The translations under genes and the position numbers were made by a program. From assembly GCA_045536365.1 (NCBI GenBank), contig JAZSNL010000016.1:124001-188000 (forward strand): 64,000 nucleotides of DNA. Direction: 5' to 3'. The notes under the pieces were generated by a model. It saw only the letters and a list, made by a program, of their open reading frames with translations, was not told where the DNA came from and did no database searches. The stretch is from JAZSNL01 sp045536365 (GTDB lineage: Bacteria > Bacillota_I > Bacilli_A > ML615J-28 > CAG-313). Shown here piece after piece: positions 54,701 through 61,631 of the stretch (within the stretch, counting starts at the first letter, position 1; every line of letters starts with the position of its first letter).

Positions 54701-55395
54701 GTGGATATTCAACATTTATCTCAACTGAAAATGGCAAAATTGAATATACAATTACTCCTGATGCTGAAACTTATACATTCGTTAAATTCACAATCAATAT
54801 TACATATTCAATGTATTTTGATTCAATCACTATTTATTATGCAGATGGTTCTGTAGCTCCAGAACTTCCTAAACATGAACACACAGCATGTCCTGAATGT
54901 GGTAAATGTACAGCTGCTGATTGTGATGGTGCAGAAGCTGATAAATGTGCAGGTCATGAAGTTGAACCTGAATTACCAAGTCCAGAAGCTGGTACAGCAA
55001 CTTTAACAGTTAAAGATGCTGCTACTGCAAATGGTTGGGATTCTTCTGCTAATAATTTAAGTGCTCCTTATGCAATCGATGAAAACATTTCGATTTCAAT
55101 CGCAGGTGGAAGTAACTCAGGTAAATTCTATACAGATCACTTAAGAGTTTACGCAACTGATAGTCCTGCTGGTTCAATTACTATCACTGCAAAAGAAGGA
55201 TACAAAATTAAATCAGTATCATTTGGATTAGTAACAGGTACATATGCATTCTTACAATACAATGGTGTAACTGTTGAAAATGGACAAGTTGTTGAAGTAG
55301 GCGCAGCAAGTGCTGTATTCGAAACTGTTAAAAATGGTTCAAACGGAAAACAAGTAAGAGTTTTATCTGTTACTGTTGTTTACGAAGCTGAATAA
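51760..55395 (+). CDS. Large surface lipoprotein with repeated OB-fold-like domains
   Basis: 1211 residues. The lipoprotein signal ends CFLAGC (Cys26). It has an atrophied Ig-like domain (about 40-150), then five or six OB-like units, each ending in a recognisable word: YTYYGSLQVGSD, IAYYNGTPQIGT, MDCYNGLYEMKN, LNWYNAPQFSPL. The first matches the nuclease's own OB domain (YYGSLQL). Two identical Cys/His-rich linkers (HEHTACPECGKCTAADC and on, near 855 and 1038) separate two C-terminal beta-sandwich domains. It is the last gene of the operon and may bind nucleic acid for the nuclease and importer. No catalytic motif seen. Confidence 0.8.
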   Translation: MSLIKTCKKISCFIAVVLALCFLAGCQPVDKSDRVLAKEEAEAAVNEISQALLWDPTAMSGITTAQLNLTTTTKYKNVTISWASSAEDVIAVDGTVNRLFYTDSRAYETDGMYVIPVKLTATITGTYSYAVGDQTVEETVETQKEFNFTVRCVKPDSSGTIAEVKADAWKYIYETKGVDKALISASSTTYNVDFTGVVTAKLLNGGMGLMVHDGTEGIYVYTANADFEIGDTVYVVGNIYTYYGSLQVGSDITIKKVDPVAGVQPGEFREITVQEWEDEQADLDKSIGYFGGKLVKVYAKLEKSSNPSTSDIYKLVDPYTGEVAWVYYKSYEAGNTELDAWDGKHVYIYGATYDRDSRLVKNHLLWNGQIEEAPAPELTPAQKMEQVKAQLGSLAGSYVCGTKFALPTEIAEFGATISWKLSDETLLDNGAFALVEKDTDLTATATITLGDLTETYEVAIKVLKLTTYTVAAASKLEKDTVVKLVGTVEVVYSSYNNFYLKDATGNLLVYKSLPEGVKLGDKIELVGKIAYYNGTPQIGTIISTTVVSSQAWEMTAPKEATIAEIVAYTQENAEYGQYLRVTGKLVLDGKYYYLVDSADATKKISLYNSTVDAEKLVAAAGTETEVTLFVYFYGNSKSNWSEGEKRVIFVQREGEYFVGDEEVILPAEREYKTLAEAKALVGEEVTVRGVVTAVAPYSAQYGNFGVLIEDATDGLYLYRVTGEDSYAKFVVGQEIEVKGTMDCYNGLYEMKNVQMDSFKVVNANATIPGPTPMSNELQDQGKVVVLNEAVWNGSAFEKDGSTYAYFYSSSWLAEQPELVKGATYNFKGWLNWYNAPQFSPLAAPELVKGPGEAPAHEHTACPECGKCTAADCDGAEADKCAGHEVEPEATDKVELNPDVLGLGAYADGSKTVAGVEFSFIELGSYGNGIQWRNKTKASTLWNTTAFAKPIAKVVLVYNAEKATYANANALKVEFGTDSSVSGYSTFISTENGKIEYTITPDAETYTFVKFTINITYSMYFDSITIYYADGSVAPELPKHEHTACPECGKCTAADCDGAEADKCAGHEVEPELPSPEAGTATLTVKDAATANGWDSSANNLSAPYAIDENISISIAGGSNSGKFYTDHLRVYATDSPAGSITITAKEGYKIKSVSFGLVTGTYAFLQYNGVTVENGQVVEVGAASAVFETVKNGSNGKQVRVLSVTVVYEAE
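54325..54423 (+). repeat. 99-bp in-frame direct repeat, copy 1
   Basis: It encodes a Cys/His-rich linker and matches the second copy at 54874-54972 with a single base difference, 549 bp apart. Confidence 0.95.
54874..54972 (+). repeat. 99-bp in-frame direct repeat, copy 2
   Basis: Second copy of the Cys/His-rich linker. The near-identity at the DNA level suggests recent duplication or gene conversion. Confidence 0.95.
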
Positions 55396-55406
55396 TTTAT
55401 AAAATT

Positions 55407-55440
55407 AAAGGTACTTGGAAAACCAAGTACCTTTTTTATA
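55407..55440 (+). terminator. Terminator of the importer/nuclease operon
   Basis: Twelve-bp stem AAAGGTACTTGG/CCAAGTACCTTT with an AAAA loop and a T run. Confidence 0.9.
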
Positions 55441-55458
55441 TATATAAGTTATTATATG

Positions 55459-55488
55459 AAAGTTATCTTTTGATAACTTTTCTTTTTT
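55459..55488 (+). terminator. Second, tandem terminator hairpin
   Basis: Stem AAAGTTATC/GATAACTTT with a TTTT loop and a T-rich tail, 20 bp after the first; together they separate the importer operon from the DHH genes. Confidence 0.7.
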
Positions 55489-55489
55489 C

Positions 55490-55519
55490 TTGAGAAAAAA
55501 ATAAAGTTTATGTTATAAT
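55490..55519 (+). promoter_or_regulatory. Promoter of the DHH-DHH-surE operon
   Basis: TTGAGA (55490-55495), 18 bp, TATAAT (55514-55519), extended -10 with TG; 25 bp before the start. Confidence 0.75.
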
Positions 55520-55543
55520 ATTCTATCAAGGAGAATATAAAAC

Positions 55544-56497
55544 ATGTTTAAGAAAATATATAACGAAATGTTAAGAGCAGAAAAAATAATTATACATAGA
55601 CATACAAAACCTGATGGTGACGCTTTAGGTTCGCAAATAGGGCTAAAAGAGGCCTTAATTTCGAGTTTTAAAAATAAAAAGGTATTCGTAGTAGGAGATA
55701 CATCTGAGAAGTATTCTTGGATAGGTCAAATGGATGAAATATCCGATGAAGAATATAATAATGCGTTAGTAATTGTAGTTGATTGCGGAGCAGAAAAATT
55801 AATAAATGATGAAAGATATAAATTAGGAAAAAAAATAATTAAAATAGATCACCATATACCACAAGGTACATATGGAGATATAGTATACGTTGATACTGAT
55901 AGTGAAAGTTGTGCAAGTATAATTGCTGAATTAATATTTAATACTAAATTAGTAATGACTGAAAAAGCGGCTGCGGCTATTTTTACAGGTATTGTTACTG
56001 ATAGTGGAAGATTTAGATATAGTTCTAATAAATCACGTATATATAATATAGTATCAAAGTTGATGCAGTATAATATTCCTACTGATTCTATATATAATAA
56101 GATATATATGGAAAAATTAGATATGGTTAAATTAAGAGCTGAATTAATAACAAAATTCAAAGTCACTGATGTAGGCGTAGCTTATTTAGTAAATACTAAA
56201 GAAGATGTAGAAAAGTATAAAGAAATTTATAAAGTTAATATATTTGATATATCTAGAGGTATGGTTAATATTATGGGAGGAATAGAAAATATACCAGTAT
56301 GGGTTAATTTTACTGAAGATGGTGAAAATGGCATATATGTAGAAATAAGATCTAATCAATATAATATTAATCAAGTAGCCGCAAAACATAATGGAGGAGG
56401 ACATTTACAAGCCAGTGGATGTACTATATATACTTATGAAGAAGTAGAACAAATCATAAATGAATTAAATGATGTTGTGAAGGAGGCAAAATGTTAG
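55544..56497 (+). CDS. DHH-family phosphoesterase, NrnA-like (copy 1)
   Basis: 317-residue cytoplasmic DHH/DHHA1 enzyme of the NrnA type, which cuts short oligonucleotides and pAp. Manganese-site motifs are visible: HRHTKPDGDALGSQ near 18, VVDCG, KIDHH near 105, and the DHHA1 substrate loop HNGGGHLQASG near 285. It overlaps the second copy by 7 bp. The two copies share the same layout but are diverged. Confidence 0.9.
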   Translation: MFKKIYNEMLRAEKIIIHRHTKPDGDALGSQIGLKEALISSFKNKKVFVVGDTSEKYSWIGQMDEISDEEYNNALVIVVDCGAEKLINDERYKLGKKIIKIDHHIPQGTYGDIVYVDTDSESCASIIAELIFNTKLVMTEKAAAAIFTGIVTDSGRFRYSSNKSRIYNIVSKLMQYNIPTDSIYNKIYMEKLDMVKLRAELITKFKVTDVGVAYLVNTKEDVEKYKEIYKVNIFDISRGMVNIMGGIENIPVWVNFTEDGENGIYVEIRSNQYNINQVAAKHNGGGHLQASGCTIYTYEEVEQIINELNDVVKEAKC

Positions 56498-57510
56498 AAA
56501 CTTTCAAAAAAATATTTCAAAAAATAGAAGAATATGATACAATAATTATTCATCGTCATGAAAGACCTGATGGAGACTGTATAGGATCTCAAATGGGATT
56601 AAAGTATGTAATAGAAGATACTTTTTCACATAAAAAAGTATACGCAGTAGGTGATGAAGTTCCTGAATATTTAAGTGATTTAGGAAAAAGTGATGAAGTA
56701 TTAGATGAGTATTATGAAAATGCGTTAGTTATTACTGTAGATACTTCACTTAAGAAAAGAATATGTGATCAAAGATTTTTAAATGGAAAATGTTTAATAA
56801 AAATTGATCACCACGATGATTCAGAACCTTTTGGTGGCGAAATAGAATATGTAGAAGCAACTTCTCCTGCATGTTCTTCAATAATAGTTAATTTTATTAG
56901 AGCTTTTGAAGATAAATTTAATATTACATTAAGAACATGTAATGCTTTGTATACAGGTATCGTAACTGATACTGGTAGATTCAGATATCGCAGCGTTAAT
57001 GAAGCGACATTAAGTAATGCGGGATATTTAGTAAGTAAAGGTATAGACATTGAAAAAATATATGCTAAGTTATATACAAAAGAAAGCAAGGTTTTAAAAT
57101 TACAAGGTGCTGTTTGTAATCAGTTTAAATTAACACCTAATGGTGTTGCATATATGTATTTTTCAAAAAGATTAATGAAAAAATATAATGTTACAAAAGA
57201 AGATGCTGCTAACTTAGTTAATTTATTAGATTCTATAAAAGGTTCTTTAGTATGGGTGGTGTTTGTAGAACAAATGAAAAAGAAAACAAAAGAACCACAT
57301 CCTAAAGGTGAGGCTCCAGAAAACGAAATAAGAGTAAGAATAAGATCTAGAGAACTTGCGATAAATGATGTTGCGAGAAATTATCGCGGTGGAGGACATT
57401 TACAAGCTGCCGGAGCAACTATTTTCAGCAAGAAAGAAATGAATTCTTTATTGAAAGAATTAGATACTTTATTAGAACAATATAAAAAAGAAAACCCTGA
57501 GGCTTTCTAA
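56491..57510 (+). CDS. DHH-family phosphoesterase, NrnA-like (copy 2)
   Basis: 339-residue paralogue of the preceding gene: HRHERPDGDCIGSQ near 22, KIDHHDD near 105, GIVTDTGRFRYR near 150, and YRGGGHLQAAG near 300. The third motif reads TVDTS where NrnA enzymes usually have VDT/VDC, and a Lys/Pro-rich insertion lies near residue 270. A tandem pair may divide substrates, for instance nanoRNA and c-di-AMP product pApA. GGAGG lies 5 bp before ATG 56491. Confidence 0.9.
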   Translation: MLETFKKIFQKIEEYDTIIIHRHERPDGDCIGSQMGLKYVIEDTFSHKKVYAVGDEVPEYLSDLGKSDEVLDEYYENALVITVDTSLKKRICDQRFLNGKCLIKIDHHDDSEPFGGEIEYVEATSPACSSIIVNFIRAFEDKFNITLRTCNALYTGIVTDTGRFRYRSVNEATLSNAGYLVSKGIDIEKIYAKLYTKESKVLKLQGAVCNQFKLTPNGVAYMYFSKRLMKKYNVTKEDAANLVNLLDSIKGSLVWVVFVEQMKKKTKEPHPKGEAPENEIRVRIRSRELAINDVARNYRGGGHLQAAGATIFSKKEMNSLLKELDTLLEQYKKENPEAF

Positions 57511-57511
57511 A

Positions 57512-58207
57512 ATGAAAATATTAATAACAAATGATGATGGGATTAATTCTATCGGCATAAAACAATTAACAATTGAAGCTTTGAAAATAGCTGACGAAGT
57601 ATTAGTTGTGTGCCCTAACGAAGAAAAATCCGCCATTAGTCAAGGTATAACAATTAGAAATAATGTAGAAGTAAAAAAAGTTAAGGATTTAGTAGAAGGT
57701 GTAAATACATATACATTAACTGCAACTCCCGCTGATTGTGTTATTTTTGCAATATCAAATTTAGAATATAAACCTGATGTTATTTTTTCAGGCATTAATA
57801 ACGGATATAATTTAGGAAAAAACATTCTTTATTCTGGAACAGTGGGTTCTATTACCGAAGGAGCTTTATCAGGTTTCAAAGGTATTGCTTTTTCTGCAGA
57901 AGTAGGATGTAGTGGAAACATTAAATATTTTTTAGATATATATAAATATATAAAAGAAGAAAAACTTTTAGAAAAATATAATTTGTTAAATATTAATATC
58001 CCTAATAATCCTAAAGGAATTGAAATGACAAAACAAGGTAAATGTCATGAAAAATCATATTTTGAAAAAAGTGATAAAGAGGGAATATATATTCCAAGGT
58101 ATTATAGATTAGAAAATGTTGAATTAGAAGAAAGCAGCGACATAATAACAATAGAAAAAGGATATATATCTATATCCCCACTAACAGAAGATCGTACTAA
58201 ATATTAA
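57512..58207 (+). CDS. surE: 5'/3'-nucleotidase SurE
   Basis: Survival protein E, a metal-dependent nucleoside monophosphate phosphatase. The 231 residues open with KILITNDDGINSIGIK, the metal-binding start; PNEEKSAISQGIT, TATPADCV and SGINNGYNLGKNILYSGTVG follow, all family signatures. It starts 1 bp after the second DHH gene, so it is part of that operon. It would release nucleosides from the mononucleotides produced by the DHH enzymes. Confidence 0.95.
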   Translation: MKILITNDDGINSIGIKQLTIEALKIADEVLVVCPNEEKSAISQGITIRNNVEVKKVKDLVEGVNTYTLTATPADCVIFAISNLEYKPDVIFSGINNGYNLGKNILYSGTVGSITEGALSGFKGIAFSAEVGCSGNIKYFLDIYKYIKEEKLLEKYNLLNINIPNNPKGIEMTKQGKCHEKSYFEKSDKEGIYIPRYYRLENVELEESSDIITIEKGYISISPLTEDRTKY

Positions 58208-58247
58208 TATATATTTTTATATCTACATATAATGAAATGGTGATATA

Positions 58248-58439
58248 ATGAAAAATATAATTAAGTTTTTTAAGTGGCTAATAAAATCAGTTCTTTTTGG
58301 AATGCTAATTATTTTTGTATATAATATTCTTGGATCTTATTTGAATCTTAATATTCCTGTTAATATATATACTATTATGACAATAGGGATGTTGAGAATA
58401 CCAGGACTAGCAGCGGTAATAATTTTATCTATGATATAA
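58248..58439 (+). CDS. bofA: BofA-family protein (pro-sigma-K processing inhibitor), short form
   Basis: 63-residue membrane protein. It matches the C-terminal two-thirds of B. subtilis BofA (87 residues): a membrane helix at 12-30 and the conserved LNIPVNIYTIMTIGMLRIPG loop, compared with HVPINLVTTAISGILGIPG in BofA. The first BofA membrane segment is missing. In Bacillus BofA inhibits the SpoIVFB protease in the mother-cell-derived forespore membrane. GGTG precedes ATG 58248. It is 40 bp after surE and may read from its own promoter (CATATAAT near 58225). Confidence 0.75.
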   Translation: MKNIIKFFKWLIKSVLFGMLIIFVYNILGSYLNLNIPVNIYTIMTIGMLRIPGLAAVIILSMI

Positions 58440-58452
58440 TAAATAAAAAGGG

Positions 58453-58481
58453 TTGCATTTTTCGAAAAGATAATGTATAAT
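58453..58481 (+). promoter_or_regulatory. Sigma-A promoter of rpoE
   Basis: TTGCAT (58453-58458), 17 bp, TATAAT (58476-58481). Confidence 0.8.
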
Positions 58482-58529
58482 AGATATAAAGAAAAATAAA
58501 ACGATATAAAAATATCCAGGGAGGATAAA

Positions 58530-59069
58530 ATGAATATAAAAGAAAAAGAAAAATCTTTATTAGAAATAGCTGTTACTTTAATTCAAAGAAGAAGAAAACC
58601 ACAAAAGATGGAAGATATTATTAAAGATGTAATGACAATAAAAGGATATACAGCAGAAGAAGCTGAAGAACATACTCCTCAATTTTTATTAGATTTTATG
58701 AAATCAGGTTATTTCATTTATTGTGGAAAAGGTCTTTGGGACTTAAAAGAACGTCAATCAGTTAAATTATTAGATAAAGATGGAGACTATGAAGAAGTTT
58801 ACTTCGGTTCTGCTAAAGATTCTGAATTAACAGACAACAACGTTGATGCTCCTCAATACAAAAACGAATCTGATATGGATGATCCAGAAGATGATGATTA
58901 TTCTGATGATGATGCAGATGATTTATCTAAAGAATTCGGTGGCGAAGAAGATGACAATCCAGAAGACTTAAGAGAAGTAGAAATTGACATCGAATCAGAA
59001 ATAGATGAAGAAGATGAAGAAGATGAAGAAGAAAGAGACGAACGCGACAGCGAATTTGATTATGAATAA
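58530..59069 (+). CDS. rpoE: RNA polymerase delta subunit
   Basis: Gram-positive-specific RNA polymerase subunit that speeds recycling and alters promoter selectivity. The 179 residues consist of an N-terminal HARE-HTH domain (1-95, with SGYFIYCGKGLWDLKER) and a strongly acidic, disordered C-terminal tail of Asp/Glu runs. AGGGAGG precedes ATG 58530. It has its own promoter and a terminator. The length matches B. subtilis RpoE (173). Confidence 0.94.
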   Translation: MNIKEKEKSLLEIAVTLIQRRRKPQKMEDIIKDVMTIKGYTAEEAEEHTPQFLLDFMKSGYFIYCGKGLWDLKERQSVKLLDKDGDYEEVYFGSAKDSELTDNNVDAPQYKNESDMDDPEDDDYSDDDADDLSKEFGGEEDDNPEDLREVEIDIESEIDEEDEEDEEERDERDSEFDYE

Positions 59070-59100
59070 ACAACACCGATATATATCAGTGTTGTTTTTC
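59066..59100 (+). terminator. Terminator of rpoE
   Basis: Nearly perfect palindromic stem AAACAACAC/GTGTTGTTT around GATATATATC, with a T run. Confidence 0.85.
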
Positions 59101-59107
59101 TTTAATA

Positions 59108-59136
59108 TTGATTTTCAAAAATGAAAATGATATAAT
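59108..59136 (+). promoter_or_regulatory. Sigma-A promoter of rsmA
   Basis: TTGATT (59108-59113), 17 bp, TATAAT (59131-59136), 19 bp before the start codon. Confidence 0.75.
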
Positions 59137-59154
59137 TATTATGAGGATATATAT

Positions 59155-60006
59155 ATGAATAGAAATAACACAATAAATATATTAGAAATAAATGATATAA
59201 AAGTTAAAAAGAAGTTTGGACAAAATTTTTTGCATAGTGAAGATATTTTAAACAAAATTTCTAACGCAACTGACATTGAGAATAAAAATGTTATTGAAAT
59301 AGGGCCAGGATTAGGTTTTTTAACAGGCAAACTCATAACGAAAGCTAAAAAAGTAATTTGCTATGAAATAGATACTGAAATGGTAGAGTACTTATCCGAA
59401 AAGTTTAAAAATCATAAAAATATAGAAATAGTAAGTTCTGATTTTTTGAAAGTAAATTTAAAAGAGGAAATTAAAGAAAAATTTAATGATGAAAAAGTTA
59501 TAATAGTAGCAAATCTTCCTTATTATATAACTACAGCTATTTTAACAAAAGTGTTGGAAGAAACAAATAAAGTGTCAACTATGATAGTAATGATGCAGAA
59601 AGAAGTTGCTTTACGTATTACAGGGAAACCTTCTACAAAGGATTATAACGGATTGAGCGTGTTGATTCAGTATTTTACAAACGCTAAGTTGTTATTTAAT
59701 GTTTCACCAAATTGTTTTTATCCTGCACCAGAAGTGGAAAGCAGCGTAGTTAAAATTGATAGAAAAGAAACTATTGAAAATCCCGCAATCGATTTGGAGT
59801 TTTTCTTAAAATTTGTAAGGAATATCTTTATTCAAAGAAGAAAAACTTTAATGAACAATTTACAAAACGCTTATAAAATAGAAAAAAGTATTTTTGAAGA
59901 AGGAATAAAAAGGCTGAATCTTCCTTTAACTGTCAGAGCTGAGAATTTAACTGTTGAACAAATTGTTTCACTGTCAAATTATATATATAAACAGATAAAT
60001 AGTTAA
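59155..60006 (+). CDS. rsmA: 16S rRNA dimethyladenosine transferase RsmA/KsgA
   Basis: Methylates A1518 and A1519 of 16S rRNA. The 283 residues contain KKFGQNFLHSEDILNKI near 20, the SAM motif VIEIGPGLGFLTGKL near 46, the catalytic NLPYYITTAIL near 125, and FYPAPEVESSVV. ATG 59155 follows GAGG and ATATATAT. yabG follows, as in B. subtilis. Confidence 0.96.
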   Translation: MNRNNTINILEINDIKVKKKFGQNFLHSEDILNKISNATDIENKNVIEIGPGLGFLTGKLITKAKKVICYEIDTEMVEYLSEKFKNHKNIEIVSSDFLKVNLKEEIKEKFNDEKVIIVANLPYYITTAILTKVLEETNKVSTMIVMMQKEVALRITGKPSTKDYNGLSVLIQYFTNAKLLFNVSPNCFYPAPEVESSVVKIDRKETIENPAIDLEFFLKFVRNIFIQRRKTLMNNLQNAYKIEKSIFEEGIKRLNLPLTVRAENLTVEQIVSLSNYIYKQINS

Positions 60007-60033
60007 CTTTTAAAAAAAATTCATCATATAATA
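60006..60033 (+). promoter_or_regulatory. Sigma-K type promoter of yabG
   Basis: AC at 60006-60007, 17 bp, CATATAATA at 60025-60033. This fits AC-N16/17-CATANNNTA; B. subtilis yabG is known to be sigma-K dependent. The same bases include TATAAT, so sigma-A use is not excluded. Confidence 0.5.
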
Positions 60034-60049
60034 ATATAGGTGAATTTAA

Positions 60050-60823
60050 ATGTTTAACGAAAGAGAAATGGTGTATATAAAAGAGGAAGAAAAACCTATT
60101 ATATATATAATAGAAAAAATAGTTAATGAAAAATGTTATTTAAAAGGGTTAAATTATCGTATATATAAAATAACAGATATTAAAAATATCGAAATTGCAA
60201 CCGAAGAATTAAAAACAAAAGAAGAATATATATGTAATCAATATCTTCGAAATTTGAAACGAAACACAAGAATAAGAGAAAAAAATATTTTTTTGTATGG
60301 AAGAATTCTCCACATTGATGGAGATAAAGAATATTTGGAAAATTGTTTAGAACTATATAAAGAATTAAATGTTCCTGCTGAAGGTATATATATTAAAGAA
60401 AAAGAACTAGAAAGTGAAATTGAAAAATATTTATTAGAAATAACGCCTGATATAATTGTGATTACTGGACATGATTCCTATAACGGAAAAAATAAAGCAG
60501 ATATATCTAATTATGAAAATACTGTTTATTTTATTAATGCTATTAGAAAAATAAGAAAACATTTTGATAGTGGATCAGTGCCTGTTATAGTAGGAGCTTG
60601 CGCTTCTCACTTTGAAGCGTTAATAGGGGCGGGAGCTAATTTTGCTTCATCACCTAAAAGAATAAATATTCATACATATGACCCTGCTGTTTTGGCTATT
60701 AAAACAGCAACTACTTCGTGTAATAGAGTTGTCGATTTCGAAAATGCGTTAAAATATATAGAAAATAAAAGAGATGCGTTCGGTGGAATAGAAACAAAAG
60801 GAAAAATGAAAATGTTAATGTGA
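60050..60823 (+). CDS. yabG: Sporulation-specific protease YabG
   Basis: Cysteine-type protease that processes coat and germination proteins in late sporulation. The 257 residues show DIIVITGHDSYNGKNK near 138, SNYENTVYFINAIRKIRKH, and VGACASHFEALIGAGANFA near 184, with the cysteine and histidine of that segment characteristic of the family. Position between rsmA and ispE matches B. subtilis; veg and sspF, normally between yabG and ispE, are missing. A ribosome site is weak (AGGTG 8 bp upstream). Confidence 0.9.
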   Translation: MFNEREMVYIKEEEKPIIYIIEKIVNEKCYLKGLNYRIYKITDIKNIEIATEELKTKEEYICNQYLRNLKRNTRIREKNIFLYGRILHIDGDKEYLENCLELYKELNVPAEGIYIKEKELESEIEKYLLEITPDIIVITGHDSYNGKNKADISNYENTVYFINAIRKIRKHFDSGSVPVIVGACASHFEALIGAGANFASSPKRINIHTYDPAVLAIKTATTSCNRVVDFENALKYIENKRDAFGGIETKGKMKMLM

Positions 60824-60831
60824 GGTGCTTT

Positions 60832-61623
60832 ATGAAAGTAAAAGCATATGCGAAAATTAATCTAATGTTAAGAGTGATAAGGAAAAAAGAAAATAATTAT
60901 CATGAATTACAAATGGTTAATACTAAAATTGATTTATACGATATTGTAAAAATCAAAGAATCTAAAAAAAATAAAATAGTGTTTAAAAAAAATCATAATA
61001 TATCTCCTGATTTTATTATAAAAGTTATAAACAAATTTAATAGTGTATATAATATTGAAAAAAAATATCTGATAAAAATAGTTAAAAATATTCCTGTTGG
61101 ATCTGGCTTAGGCGGAGGAAGTGCTGATGCAGCGGCTATTATAAATGCTTTATATAAATATAATAATATAGAAGAAAATATGAAAAATAAAATAAATCAT
61201 TTTAAAGAATTAGGGGCAGATATTCCTTATATGTTTTTCGAAACGCCTGCTGTTGTAGAAGGAATAGGAGAAATTATAACTCCGTTAGAACCTATTGATT
61301 TATCTAGGTTTATTGTTGTTTATCCTGAAATAGAAGTTATAACGAAAAAAGTTTTTGAAAATAATAGTAAATATAGTGAAAAACTTTCACTAGAAGAAAT
61401 AAAACATCATGTAGGGATTGATGCTGATATATACGAAAATGATCTTGAACAAACAACATCAAAATTGTTTTATAAATGGGGAGTTATTAAGAGAGCTTTA
61501 TCGAAATACGGTAAAGTTTGGATGAGTGGTTCAGGATCGTGTTTAGTTATATATATAAACGGCGAAAGAAAAAATATAATAAAAGAAATTAAAAAAACTC
61601 TTCCTAATGTGAGAGTGTTATAG
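60832..61623 (+). CDS. ispE: 4-diphosphocytidyl-2-C-methyl-D-erythritol kinase
   Basis: GHMP kinase of the MEP isoprenoid route. The 263 residues have KAYAKINLMLRVI at the N-terminus, the ATP loop PVGSGLGGGSADAAAIINAL near 88, and the C-terminal MSGSGSCLVIYI. ATG 60832 has GAGGTG 6 bp upstream and lies 8 bp after yabG. This indicates the MEP rather than the mevalonate pathway. Confidence 0.95.
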   Translation: MKVKAYAKINLMLRVIRKKENNYHELQMVNTKIDLYDIVKIKESKKNKIVFKKNHNISPDFIIKVINKFNSVYNIEKKYLIKIVKNIPVGSGLGGGSADAAAIINALYKYNNIEENMKNKINHFKELGADIPYMFFETPAVVEGIGEIITPLEPIDLSRFIVVYPEIEVITKKVFENNSKYSEKLSLEEIKHHVGIDADIYENDLEQTTSKLFYKWGVIKRALSKYGKVWMSGSGSCLVIYINGERKNIIKEIKKTLPNVRVL

Positions 61624-61631
61624 GTGAAAAT

